Source of the DNA: Gemmatimonadota bacterium
Lineage (GTDB): Bacteria > Gemmatimonadota > Gemmatimonadetes > Longimicrobiales > Gaopeijiaceae
DNA: 12,129 bases
Direction of reading: 5' to 3'
NCBI GenBank assembly: GCA_007127575.1
Contig: SKZC01000378.1
Location: 1-12,129, forward strand
The notes beneath the pieces were generated by a model. That model was not told where the DNA came from. It searched no databases and saw only the letters and a program-made list of their open reading frames with translations. Below are positions 1 through 7,245 of the stretch, piece by piece. A program made the position numbers and the translations under genes. Position 1 is the stretch's first letter. The number at the start of each line of letters is the position of its first letter.

Positions 1-768
1 GAAGGGAAGGGTACGGGTCTGGAGGGGTTCCTCACGCGTGCGACGGATCCCCGGGCTCACGGGTACCAACGGGGGAGCGGGGGGCGCGCCCCGGGCGGGA
101 GGAACGGCCAGCGAGAGGAGGGTCCCCTCCGGAGTCCACTGGAGCATGTCGGAGGGCCGGCTTCCCTGCCCTCCGGACCGGGTTCCCAGCGTCGTCAGGA
201 TCGGCGTGTCACCCCAGGCCTCGGGTGCACTGCCGGACCCGTCCGTCACCCAGACCCGGGTCTCGTCCCGAAGGTGGACCAGAAACGCGATCCGGGTCCC
301 GTCCGGAGACCACATGAAGTCGCTGGCAAAGGAGTCCTCGGGGAGGGTAACCTCATGGAACTCCCGTTGGGACAGGGAGAAGACCCGAAAGCCGTAAATC
401 CCATAGGTGTCCAGGTGCCAGGGCCGATCCACTTCAGGTCTGAACTCCAGACCGGCCAGGCGGAGGGTGCGCTCCCCCATGCGCTCCAGGGTGGAGAGTT
501 CCGTGCGGAGCGGCACCAGGAATCGCTCACCATCGGGACTCGGGTGGTCCAGCGTGGCGTAGTTGGTATCCCTCTGGAAGAAGTCCTGGACCTCCTCCGG
601 GGGGAGTGTGTAGCCCTGGTCGGGCTGGAAGCGCTCCGGAGCCTGGCCCAGGGCCGAGGCCGGGGCGCCCAGGGCCGCGAAGCCGGATACCAGCAACGAA
701 ACGAGGAAGCTTCGAAAGCCCACACGGGTGGAAAAGGAAATGGTGCGAGAGGTCGCAGGCGAGAGCAT
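1..768 (-). CDS. Secreted S9 (prolyl oligopeptidase-type) peptidase, N-terminal part, cut by window edge
   Basis: About 256 codons are present and the frame is still open at base 1, so the C-terminal catalytic domain lies outside the window. The ATG at 768 has a GGAG 8 bases upstream. Residues about 16-42 form a signal peptide (basic start, hydrophobic run around FLVSLLVSGFAALGAPASA, likely cleavage before or near GQAPE). The mature part begins with a conserved-looking block (FQPDQGYTLPPEEVQDFF, then YATLDHPSPDGERFLVPLR), and a beta-propeller-like WSPDGTRIAF repeat sits near residue 153. This pattern fits S9 peptidases with a TolB/PD40-like propeller found in Gemmatimonadota and Bacteroidota, which hydrolyse peptides in the periplasm or outside the cell. 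The catalytic Ser/Asp/His cannot be checked here. The gene lies 124 bases downstream of the methyltransferase-like gene in the same direction, so it may be co-transcribed. Family assignment rests on recognition of the N-terminal region only. Confidence 0.8.
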   Translation of the reverse strand, partial: MLSPATSRTISFSTRVGFRSFLVSLLVSGFAALGAPASALGQAPERFQPDQGYTLPPEEVQDFFQRDTNYATLDHPSPDGERFLVPLRTELSTLERMGERTLRLAGLEFRPEVDRPWHLDTYGIYGFRVFSLSQREFHEVTLPEDSFASDFMWSPDGTRIAFLVHLRDETRVWVTDGSGSAPEAWGDTPILTTLGTRSGGQGSRPSDMLQWTPEGTLLSLAVPPARGAPPAPPLVPVSPGIRRTREEPLQTRTLPF

Positions 769-892
769 TGAATCGGCTCCAGGGTTCGGGCGTCGTGAGT
801 CCCGGGGGCGAGATGAACCGTCCCGTCCCCAGGGAGCCAGCCTACCCGCAATATGGTGGGCCACCCCGGGCCTCGCACGCGGGCTCCCAGCC

Positions 893-1525
893 CTACTTGC
901 TCCGACGTACCGCCAAGTATTCCCGGAACCCGGTCTTCAGGGAGAATCCCCGGAGCACGTGGAACGGCTCCAGAATGCTCTCCACCCCGCCTGGAAGCAG
1001 TTGGGGCCCTCGAGGCCGCGGTGGTCCCACAGGCTCGAGTAGCATGCGCCCGGGATCCAGAAGCGAGAACCTCATGGGACTCGCCGTTCGTCGCCCAGAG
1101 GCGTCGAAGAGGGCGTGGAGGCGGGCGGAGGGCGCGCTCACTTCCACGATGCGCTGTACCACCTGAGACTGGAGCTCGGGCACCAGGTCGTCCAGGGCAT
1201 TCCAGGCCAGGATGAGATCGTACGGCGGGCCGGGCGAGGACGGCAGGGGCCCCAGCATCCGGTCCCGCCCCTCCCCGGAACCCATCCGACCGGGAAGGTT
1301 GGCAAAGCGCACCCACCGGGCAAAACCGCTGTACACCCGGAGGCTGGGCCCGGAGGCAGGCCCCAGGTCCAGGACGGACCGGACCTCCCCCGGCCCCAGT
1401 CCCGACAGGAGCGAGCTCATCCCCGGGAGCGCGCCCTCCATCGGTTCCGATGGATGCGGGGGACGGGGCGCGGAGATGAACTCCGCCCGGGTACGCCTCC
1501 TGCGAAGCCACTCCAGAGGCCTCAA
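893..1525 (-). CDS. Class I SAM-dependent methyltransferase-like protein
   Basis: This 210-residue protein starts with TTG at 1525. The TTG lies 3 bases after the bactofilin stop, and a GGAGG 7 bases upstream supports it, so translation is probably coupled to the bactofilin. Residues 49-60 (RSVLDLGPASGP) resemble SAM-binding motif I, followed by a strand and helix and then YDLILAWNALDDL (102-114), which resembles the region after motif II. A later part (LHALFDASG, 137-144) fits the next strands of a Rossmann methyltransferase fold. The glycine motif is degenerate (DLGPASG rather than the usual GxGxG spacing), so SAM binding is plausible but not assured, and no substrate can be named. The first about 30 residues are Arg/Pro rich. 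The protein is shorter than most full methyltransferases and lacks an obvious C-terminal substrate domain. It sits between the bactofilin and the S9 peptidase on the same strand. Reality as a gene is likely; enzymatic activity is uncertain. Confidence 0.72.
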   Translation of the reverse strand: MRPLEWLRRRRTRAEFISAPRPPHPSEPMEGALPGMSSLLSGLGPGEVRSVLDLGPASGPSLRVYSGFARWVRFANLPGRMGSGEGRDRMLGPLPSSPGPPYDLILAWNALDDLVPELQSQVVQRIVEVSAPSARLHALFDASGRRTASPMRFSLLDPGRMLLEPVGPPRPRGPQLLPGGVESILEPFHVLRGFSLKTGFREYLAVRRSK

Positions 1526-1528
1526 GAC

Positions 1529-2101
1529 TCAGCCTCCGGCATGTACCCTCTTACCTTCGGACTCCGGCGTCCCATCACTTCCCTTGGCCCCGTTCTGTGC
1601 CTCGGCGTCGCCAGGGGTCCCGGGTCGGCGCCCGGCTCCGGCTGATCCGGCGTGGGAGGACTTCGGCCGCTTCCGACTCCCGTTTTCGGTCCCCTCACCC
1701 ATATCGATGCTGCCAACGAAGCGGGCTCCGTCCTCGATGATCACGCTGGGGGCGGCCACGTCCCCCTTCACCCACGCCGAGCCCTTCAGGACCGCTCGCT
1801 CCTCGGCCACCACATCTCCTTCCACTCTCCCCTCCACCGCCACCACGCGGCCGGAAATGTCCGCCGTTACCTCACCGTGGGGGCCGATGGTCAGGGAATG
1901 CTCCTGCAGGTCCACCGAACCCTCCACCTTCCCCTGGATGATCAGGTCCTCCTCTCCGGTGACGTCGCCCCGGATGGAGATGGACTGGCCGATGGTGGCT
2001 GCCGGGCCGGAATCGGAGGCGGGCGCCTTCCGCCGGACAGGTTCCGCCTTTGCCCCCTTCGTCGCGGAAACCTTCCCTCCTCCCTCGTCCTTCTTCCACA
2101 T
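1529..2101 (-). CDS. Bactofilin (polymer-forming cytoskeletal protein)
   Basis: This is a 190-residue protein if it starts at the ATG at 2101, which has an AGGGAG about 9 bases upstream. The frame stays open to an earlier ATG at 2308, but that extension is Pro-rich and low in information, so the shorter start is preferred. The bactofilin domain spans about residues 36-136. It shows the regular short beta-strand repeats of a beta-helix (IGQSISIRGDVTGEEDLIIQGKVEGSVDL, with later copies such as GRVEGDVV and GARFVGSIDM; each is one turn of the family fold). It is flanked by a basic N-terminal tail (WKKDEGGGKVSATKGAKAEPVRRK) and a polar Gly/Ala/Lys-rich C-terminal tail of about 50 residues, both presumably disordered. 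Bactofilins self-assemble into nucleotide-free filaments at the inner face of the membrane and organise cell-wall or polar functions. The following methyltransferase-like gene is translationally coupled, which suggests a working partnership, but its nature is unknown. Confidence 0.9.
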   Translation of the reverse strand: MWKKDEGGGKVSATKGAKAEPVRRKAPASDSGPAATIGQSISIRGDVTGEEDLIIQGKVEGSVDLQEHSLTIGPHGEVTADISGRVVAVEGRVEGDVVAEERAVLKGSAWVKGDVAAPSVIIEDGARFVGSIDMGEGTENGSRKRPKSSHAGSAGAGRRPGTPGDAEAQNGAKGSDGTPESEGKRVHAGG

Positions 2102-2280
2102 GCGCTCTGCTCCCTGGCTGGGGTATTTCTTTGGGACGCACTGCCGCGGGTCCATGGCACACTTCCCGGGCGATCCGCCGAGGTGATGGAATGGGTGTGC
2201 AAGTGCAAGGAGGGTGCCGGGAACGGTGGGGAGGGAGAGCGACGGAGGGAGCGGCGGGAGGGTCGGCTGGGGACGGGAGT

Positions 2281-2321
2281 CCCGGGGCCCGAGCCGCCCA
2301 TGCGGCATTACGGGCCCCGGG
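2281..2321. repeat. Long two-part inverted repeat (hairpin) between DUF5916 gene and bactofilin
   Basis: CCCGGGGCCCG at 2281-2291 is perfectly complementary to CGGGCCCCGGG at 2311-2321 (11 bp, all G/C). Nested inside is a second perfect stem, GCCGC at 2293-2297 with GCGGC at 2302-2306, closing a 4-base loop. The small asymmetric internal loop is one base on one side and four on the other. No T-run follows on either strand, so it is not a textbook intrinsic terminator. It could be a factor-assisted transcription stop, an mRNA-end stabiliser for the upstream DUF5916 transcript, or a leader structure for the bactofilin transcript. Confidence 0.6.
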
Positions 2322-2392
2322 GCTGTCGCCGACCTCGATGCCAGGGAATCTTTCCCCGGAGACGAGGCGAATTTCCCGGATGGAGGTAGGGT

Positions 2393-2415
2393 CGCCCCCT
2401 CAGGTTCAGGGGGCG
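2393..2415 (-). terminator. Candidate hairpin terminator after the DUF5916 gene
   Basis: On the minus strand, CGCCCCCT and AGGGGGCG form a perfect 8-bp stem around a 7-base loop. The stem begins 10 bases after the stop codon of the DUF5916 gene (stop at 2426-2428). The position is right for a terminator, but the downstream minus-strand sequence lacks a T-run, so efficiency is uncertain. Confidence 0.45.
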
Positions 2416-2425
2416 GGAGGTGCCC

Positions 2426-4666
2426 TCAGCGTAGGAGGTCGAACTGGTGGCTGTACTTCACGATGAGCGACCGGCGAAGCGGACCCTGGAGGGCGTTGAT
2501 CCCCCGGGCATCGTTGTACACGACGAAGAGGCCCGTCCCGGCGGTGTGGTGCCACCCCAGGCGCACGTTGGCCGACCAGGTGTCCTGCTGGGTCGCGTAT
2601 TGGACCAGCGACTGAAGGGAGAGTCTGGGGGTGAAAAAGTACCCGGCGCGGAGCGCCGCCAGCGTCACATCGAAGTCGCCCTCCTCAAGCTCCACCTGGT
2701 TGTGGTCCAACCGGACCCCCAGAGTGGCCACCGAACCGTGGCGGTAGGCCACCTCGCCGGAGAGGGCACGCCGTTGGCCGGAAAGGAAATGCCCCGCGTC
2801 CAACCGGGCCCGGAGGGAGAGGGGTGCGCTCAGGTCCGTGTTGAAACGCCAGGCCGCCTCCCAGCCGTCGTACGTCCCCGGCGCAACCTCCACCCCCTCC
2901 ACGATGGTGAACGGCCGCTCGAGGCCCTCCCGCACCCAGTTGAAGGCGGGTTCGAAGTGGGCTCCGCTGGAGAACTCGAAGTGGGAGTCCAGGTGGAGCC
3001 GGGCGGACTGCTCGAAACCGGTCTCCAGGCTCCGGAAGGTGTTGTAGGAGGCGTGGGGCCGGATCTCCCTCAACCAGGAAATGCGCTCCGGTCGAATGTA
3101 ATGCATGAAGAACCCCGACCCCATGCGATAATCTCGGCGAGAGAGGAATCCCACCTCAGGGTTGAAGTCCCCGGCCACCTCCCGGTAGGTGACCATGACC
3201 CGGTTCTCCCGGCTCGTATACACTCCGGACACGTGTGCGGCGTGGTCTGAACCCTCGAGCCCCGGAGTCTCCGTCCGGGCCACGAAGGAGGAGAGGGTGA
3301 AGGCGTCCCCCAAACCGATCTGTCCGTCCACGGCGTAGGTGCGATTCCAGTCCCCATCCACCGACCGGCCACGACGCTCCGCAAAGAAGGTGCCCACCTG
3401 CGAGCGGTTGGGCAGTTCACGGGCCACCCGAACGACGGAAAAGGCGTCCCCACTCCCCTCCCCGGGTTCCACCAGCGACCCGTCCACCCCGGTCTGGATG
3501 TGGAGGAGGCCCACGTTGAACCCCTGTGCCCTCCCGGAAAGCCTCCCTCCTCCACGGATGGGTACCTGAAGCCCCGAATCAATCCCGATGCGACGGCTGA
3601 AGAAGAGCTCCGCCCCCCCCGTACCCACCTGAAAGAACCCCGAATTCTCCAGGAAGAAGGGCCGCTTCTCGGGAAAGAAGAGGGAAAAGCGGGTCAGATC
3701 CACCTGCTCCTCGTCCGCCTCCACCTGGGCGAAGTCCGTGTTCACGGTGAGATCCAGCGTGAGCCCCTGGGTGAGCTGGACCTTGGCGTCACCGCCCACC
3801 TCGGTGGGGTACTCGAAGGACTCCTGTCCGGCGGCGAAGTCCCTCCGTGCGGACTGGAGAACGTAGGGGCTCACGGTGGCCTGCCGGCTGCCCGGGGGAT
3901 TCAGCCCTTCCAGAACGCCGGCCTCGCTCACCCGGTAGAGGGAGTACTGCCGGGAGATGGGAGCCCAGAAGCTCTCCTCGTTCAGCCGCCGAAGCCGCCG
4001 CATGACGTTCAGCCCCCAGACGGCATCCTCGGCGGAGGGGTAGCGCAGGGTGGAGAAGGGGATCCGGAACTCGGCGTACCATCCCCGGTCGTCCCGGGAG
4101 GTGGCCACATCCCAGCTCCCGTCCCAGTTCAGGTTGACGCCGCCTCCCCCGCCTCCAGGTCCACCGCCCCGGCCTTCGTTGGTAACCTGTCCGTCGTATT
4201 CGATGCCCGACGGATTCGTGCCGAAGACGTAGCCGTTTTGCCGGTCGTGGAAGGTGTCGAAGATGAGGACCACGGCGTCGGAGTCGTTCAGGCTCGAATT
4301 CCGGATGGCCGGACCCTCCACGATCTCCTGGGGACGGGAATCCCAGAGCCAGACGCCGATGTAAAGGGCCTCATCATCGTAGAGGATACGAACTTCGGTG
4401 GGCTCCGATGCCGGGAGTCCATCGGAGGGCACCCGCTGCACGAAGTTGGAGAGGACCGGCGCCTCCTGCCACACCGCTTCGTCTAAAACTCCATCCACCA
4501 CAGGGGGCAGCACGACGGCATGGGCCTGAGCCGTGGGGTCGTCGGGCTTGGAGGGGACTCCGTCGAGGGACGATCCGTGTAGAGGGATTCCGGACAACGA
4601 AAGGAGCACAACCGCCAGCCCCAGGGGAAGACCGGCCCGGCCGCCGGATCGTGCGCTCGTGGTCAT
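2426..4666 (-). CDS. DUF5916 outer-membrane beta-barrel protein with N-terminal carbohydrate-binding-like (CBM9-like) domain
   Basis: This is a 746-residue protein. Residues 1-32 are a signal peptide (basic start, then GLPLGLAVVLLSLSGIPLHG). Residues about 52-250 form a CBM9-like domain with the hallmark VVDGVLDEAVW opening, ILYDDEALYIGVWLWDS, and FRIPFSTLRYP near 200-210. The DUF5916 signature is clear at about 305-345 (LTVNTDFAQVEADEEQVDLT, then FFPEKRPFFLENSGFF). The rest is a chain of alternating hydrophobic strands and turns ending in YSHQFDLLR, as expected of an outer-membrane barrel of about 400 residues. The family is abundant in Gemmatimonadota and Bacteroidota; its substrate is unknown, and a role in surface binding or uptake is only inferred. 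A Gly-rich loop (GGGPGGGGGG, about 167-176) interrupts the N-terminal domain. The ATG at 4666 has no clear Shine-Dalgarno sequence. It is transcribed divergently from the SLC13 permease. Confidence 0.93.
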   Translation of the reverse strand: MTTSARSGGRAGLPLGLAVVLLSLSGIPLHGSSLDGVPSKPDDPTAQAHAVVLPPVVDGVLDEAVWQEAPVLSNFVQRVPSDGLPASEPTEVRILYDDEALYIGVWLWDSRPQEIVEGPAIRNSSLNDSDAVVLIFDTFHDRQNGYVFGTNPSGIEYDGQVTNEGRGGGPGGGGGGVNLNWDGSWDVATSRDDRGWYAEFRIPFSTLRYPSAEDAVWGLNVMRRLRRLNEESFWAPISRQYSLYRVSEAGVLEGLNPPGSRQATVSPYVLQSARRDFAAGQESFEYPTEVGGDAKVQLTQGLTLDLTVNTDFAQVEADEEQVDLTRFSLFFPEKRPFFLENSGFFQVGTGGAELFFSRRIGIDSGLQVPIRGGGRLSGRAQGFNVGLLHIQTGVDGSLVEPGEGSGDAFSVVRVARELPNRSQVGTFFAERRGRSVDGDWNRTYAVDGQIGLGDAFTLSSFVARTETPGLEGSDHAAHVSGVYTSRENRVMVTYREVAGDFNPEVGFLSRRDYRMGSGFFMHYIRPERISWLREIRPHASYNTFRSLETGFEQSARLHLDSHFEFSSGAHFEPAFNWVREGLERPFTIVEGVEVAPGTYDGWEAAWRFNTDLSAPLSLRARLDAGHFLSGQRRALSGEVAYRHGSVATLGVRLDHNQVELEEGDFDVTLAALRAGYFFTPRLSLQSLVQYATQQDTWSANVRLGWHHTAGTGLFVVYNDARGINALQGPLRRSLIVKYSHQFDLLR

Positions 4667-4710
4667 GAGGACGTTCGTTCAGTTGGAGGATTGGTTTCGT
4701 GGACCCCTGT

Positions 4711-4740
4711 ACGATACACTGACCACAGTGGTCCTGCCAA
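4711..4740 (-). promoter_or_regulatory. Candidate promoter for the DUF5916 gene, with palindrome in the spacer
   Basis: On the minus strand TTGGCA (4740-4735, five of six matches to the -35 consensus) is followed after 18 bases by TATCGT (4716-4711, four of six to -10). The palindrome at 4721-4733 falls between the two boxes, where a bound repressor would block the polymerase. The predicted start of transcription is about 40 bases before the ATG at 4666. Prediction from sequence only. Confidence 0.4.
4721..4733. promoter_or_regulatory. Operator-like palindrome GACCACAGTGGTC between divergent genes
   Basis: GACCAC and GTGGTC are perfect inverted 6-base half-sites around a single A. The single-base centre makes an RNA hairpin unlikely and a dimeric regulator site more plausible. 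It lies 54 bases from the DUF5916 start codon and 66 bases from the SLC13 start codon, so one regulator could control both. The regulator is unknown. Confidence 0.45.
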
Positions 4741-4762
4741 CGGACCCGTGGCCCACCTCGTA

Positions 4763-4792
4763 TTGCCGTGTGGCCGAAACCCAATCTACGTT
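4763..4792 (+). promoter_or_regulatory. Candidate promoter for the SLC13 gene, possibly giving a leaderless transcript
   Basis: TTGCCG (4763-4768) and TACGTT (4787-4792) are separated by 18 bases. TACGTT ends 7 bases before the ATG at 4800, the spacing at which transcription would begin at or next to the start codon. This would explain why neither ATG (4800 or 4806) has a ribosome-binding site. A second possible pair lies further upstream (TTGGTT 4691-4696 and TACACT 4715-4720, 18-base spacer). Both are weak matches. Confidence 0.3.
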
Positions 4793-4799
4793 CCGGGCC

Positions 4800-7163
4800 A
4801 TGCCCATGACCCCCGACATCCTGCTGGTCCTGACCATCCTGGGGGCGGCATCGGTCTTCTTCATCACCGGCTGGATCCGGATGGACCTCACCGCTCTGCT
4901 GGTGGTGGTCACCTTGGCGGTCACGGGACTGGTGAGCCCGGCGGAGGCCCTCGCCGGATTCAGCAGTCCCGCTGCAGTCACGGTGGCGGGGATGTTCGTG
5001 CTTAGTGCGGGACTGGCCCGAACGGGCGTGGCGGCACTCATCGGGCGGAGGGTTCTGGAAGTGGCCGGACAGGGGGAAGCTCGGCTCCTGGCCACTCTCA
5101 TGCTCACCGCCGGTGTTCTCTCCGGCTTCATGAATAACATCGGGGTAGCGGCCTTCATGCTCCCGGTGGTGATGGACCTCTCCAGACGGACGGGCACCCC
5201 CCCTTCCCGGCTCCTCCTCCCCCTGGCCCTGGCCTGCCTCATGGGCGGTCTCATGACCCTCGTGGGGACCCCTCCCAACATCGTGGCCAGCGACGCCCTA
5301 GTCTCTCAGGGCCTGGAGCCCTTCGGACTGTTCGACTTCACCCCGGTGGGACTGGCGATCCTGGGGGTGGGCACGGGGCTCGTGGTATTGGGAGGCCGGC
5401 ACCTGCTTCCCGCTCGGGACCCGCGAACGGCCCGGGCCGGATCCTCGGGCCCAGAGCTGGCCGAGAGCTACGACCTACAGGAGAAGATCTTCCGCGTCCG
5501 GCTCCCTTCTCGCTCGCACCTGGACGGAAAAACCCTGGCGGAAAGCCGACTGCGGTCCGCATTGGGGCTTCACGTTCTGGCTATCCAGAGCCCGGACCGA
5601 AGGGAGTTGGACCCCGGTCCCGAGGCCGTTCTCCGGTCGGGAGACCGACTCCTGGTGCAGGGCCGCCCCGAGCTTCTGACCGAGCTCCGTCGGGGACACC
5701 ACCTGGAGCCTGGAGACCATTCCCGGGCAGCCGAATTCTTGAGAGCGGGAGGGGTGTCTATGGCGGAAGCCCAGGTTCCGGAGGATTCCGCCCTGGCAGG
5801 CCGCACATTGAATCAATCCGACCTCCGAAGCCGGAAGGGCGTGCTGGTCCTGGCCCTGCGACGGGGGAGCGCCCTGCACCGCACCGATCTGGAGGACTTC
5901 CCCCTCCAGGAGGGAGACCTCCTCCTTCTACAGGGACCGGAGGACCGACTTCAGGAGTTGGTGGACGAACGGGACCTGGAGAGGCTCCGGCACCTGGAGC
6001 TGGAGGAGGCCTTCCAGGCGTACGCGCTGGAGGAACGATTCCTGGCGCTTCGCATCACCCCGGACTCCATCCTGGCCGGGCGCACTTTGGAGGAGAGCCG
6101 ACTGGGGGATGCCGCCGGGCTCACTGTGCTGGGAATTCGCCGCGACGGGGAGACGGAGGTGGCGCCGGATCCCCAGGTGGAGCTCCGCGTAGGAGATCTC
6201 CTTCTGGTCAAGGCCAAGCCGGAGACGCTGCAGGTTCTGCGAGGTCTCCTGAGACTTCGGGTCGAGGAGGCCGACGAACTCCTTCTCCAAGAGCTGGAGT
6301 CCGATTCAGTGGGATTGGTGGAGGTGGTCCTGGCCCCCCGGACGAAGCTGGTAGGGCGCACCCCTCGTCAGGTGGGATTTCGGGAAAAGTACGGGCTCAC
6401 CGTACTGGGCATCGGGCGAGGGGATGAGCTCCACCGGACGAACCTCCGGGACCTACCCCTTCAGTTCGGGGACTCCATCCTCCTCTTCGGGTCCCGAAGG
6501 AGACTCAAGCTCCTGGCGCAGGAGTCGGACTTCCTCGTCCTCTCCGAGGCGCTCCAGGACCCGCCCCGAACCGAACGTGCGCCCCTGGCAGCAGGAATCC
6601 TGGTGGCGGCCCTCCTCCCGGTACTCCTGGGCTGGGTCTCCATCGGCATCGCGGTGATGGCCGGGGCCACGGCCATGATCCTTTCCCGATGCCTCTCCGC
6701 TGAGGAGGCCTACCGATCCGTCGAGTGGCCCGCCGTGGTCCTCATCGGAGGGATGATCCCCATGGGAACCGCCATGCATCAGACCGGAGCCGCCCTCATG
6801 GTAGCCGAGGGGATGGTGGGCGTCCTGGGGGACATGGGGCCCCGGGCCGCCCTGGCCGGGCTGGCCCTCATGACCGCCGCAGGAGCTCAGGTCATCCCCA
6901 GCGTGGCCCTGGTGGTGATCATGGCTCCCATCGCCATCGTCACGGCGGCCGACCTGGGGGTCTCCCCTCACGCCTTCGTCATGGGGGTGGCGTTGTCGGC
7001 GGCGAGTCTCTCCAGCCCGGTGGCCCACCCGGTGAACGTCCTCGTCATGGGACCCGGGGGGTACCGCTACTCGGATTACCTGAAGCTGGGAGTCCCCCTC
7101 ACCGGGGTGGTTCTCATCCTGGTGGTAGGGCTTCTCCCCATCTTCCTCCCCTTCACACCCTGA
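4800..7163 (+). CDS. SLC13 (DASS) family permease with four tandem RCK_C (TrkA-C) domains
   Basis: This is a 787-residue inner-membrane transporter. Membrane segments fill about 1-202 and 593-787. Between them lie four RCK_C domains at about 229-299, 318-391, 411-481 and 505-578; each has a G(K/R)T(L/P) step early, a V(L/T)xL core strand and an xxGDxLLxxG end. The transporter halves show NNIGVAAFMLPVV (112-124) and GTPPNIVASD (156-165), and the second half has SSPVAHPVNVLVMGPGGYRYSDY (738-760). The family couples anion or organic-acid movement to cations; RCK_C domains usually sense ligands. The substrate cannot be named. In the second half, IPSVALVVIMAP (699-710) lacks the SNNA-type motif of the Na+/dicarboxylate branch. 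The frame is open further upstream (ATG at 4665), but homology-like sequence begins only at MPMTPDILLV. The start is therefore placed at 4800, with 4806 an equal alternative. No Shine-Dalgarno sequence is visible. Confidence 0.9.
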   Translation: MPMTPDILLVLTILGAASVFFITGWIRMDLTALLVVVTLAVTGLVSPAEALAGFSSPAAVTVAGMFVLSAGLARTGVAALIGRRVLEVAGQGEARLLATLMLTAGVLSGFMNNIGVAAFMLPVVMDLSRRTGTPPSRLLLPLALACLMGGLMTLVGTPPNIVASDALVSQGLEPFGLFDFTPVGLAILGVGTGLVVLGGRHLLPARDPRTARAGSSGPELAESYDLQEKIFRVRLPSRSHLDGKTLAESRLRSALGLHVLAIQSPDRRELDPGPEAVLRSGDRLLVQGRPELLTELRRGHHLEPGDHSRAAEFLRAGGVSMAEAQVPEDSALAGRTLNQSDLRSRKGVLVLALRRGSALHRTDLEDFPLQEGDLLLLQGPEDRLQELVDERDLERLRHLELEEAFQAYALEERFLALRITPDSILAGRTLEESRLGDAAGLTVLGIRRDGETEVAPDPQVELRVGDLLLVKAKPETLQVLRGLLRLRVEEADELLLQELESDSVGLVEVVLAPRTKLVGRTPRQVGFREKYGLTVLGIGRGDELHRTNLRDLPLQFGDSILLFGSRRRLKLLAQESDFLVLSEALQDPPRTERAPLAAGILVAALLPVLLGWVSIGIAVMAGATAMILSRCLSAEEAYRSVEWPAVVLIGGMIPMGTAMHQTGAALMVAEGMVGVLGDMGPRAALAGLALMTAAGAQVIPSVALVVIMAPIAIVTAADLGVSPHAFVMGVALSAASLSSPVAHPVNVLVMGPGGYRYSDYLKLGVPLTGVVLILVVGLLPIFLPFTP

Positions 7164-7245
7164 TGCCCCCCGGATCCACGGGAACCCTCCATCCCCTGCG
7201 CCTGCCCGTTGCACCATTCCGGGCTTCCACGACGCCGAAAAGTCT

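Larger units (their letters stand above)
2102..2425. other. Intergenic region between the DUF5916 gene and the bactofilin gene
   Basis: These 324 bases hold no convincing gene. The bactofilin frame stays open upstream to 2308, but the residues are dominated by Pro, Ser and Leu and look like GC-driven read-through. The region contains two strong inverted repeats, listed separately at 2281-2321 and 2393-2415. No clear -35/-10 pair for the bactofilin was found; a doubled TTGCAC on the minus strand near 2200-2213 has no matching -10. Confidence 0.6.

Noticed and set aside
855..865. Palindrome GGTGGGCCACC upstream of the S9 peptidase gene
   Set aside because: Perfect half-sites of 5 bases are expected by chance at this GC content, and no promoter boxes flank it.
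881..893. Small hairpin GGGCT-CCC-AGCCC at the stop codon of the methyltransferase-like gene
   Set aside because: Only 5 bp with no T-run; too weak in GC-rich DNA to call a terminator.
246..1511. Long minus-strand open frame of 421 codons over the methyltransferase-like gene and part of the S9 peptidase gene
   Set aside because: It overlaps two better-supported genes in another frame; the composition (Pro/Arg/Gly/Ser runs) is that of GC-driven shadow frames and no domain is recognisable.
2102..2308. N-terminal extension of the bactofilin to an ATG at 2308
   Set aside because: The extra 69 residues are Pro/Ser/Leu-rich low-information sequence, whereas the ATG at 2101 has a good ribosome-binding site and starts a normal basic bactofilin tail.
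3500..4486. 328-codon plus-strand frame opposite the DUF5916 gene
   Set aside because: Antisense shadow; the minus-strand protein has a signal peptide and diagnostic family blocks.
7164..7245. Convergent gap between the SLC13 and zinc-motif genes searched for a bidirectional terminator
   Set aside because: Only a short TCTCTAGAGA palindrome and a 4-bp CCCG/CGGG pairing are present; nothing supports a terminator call.
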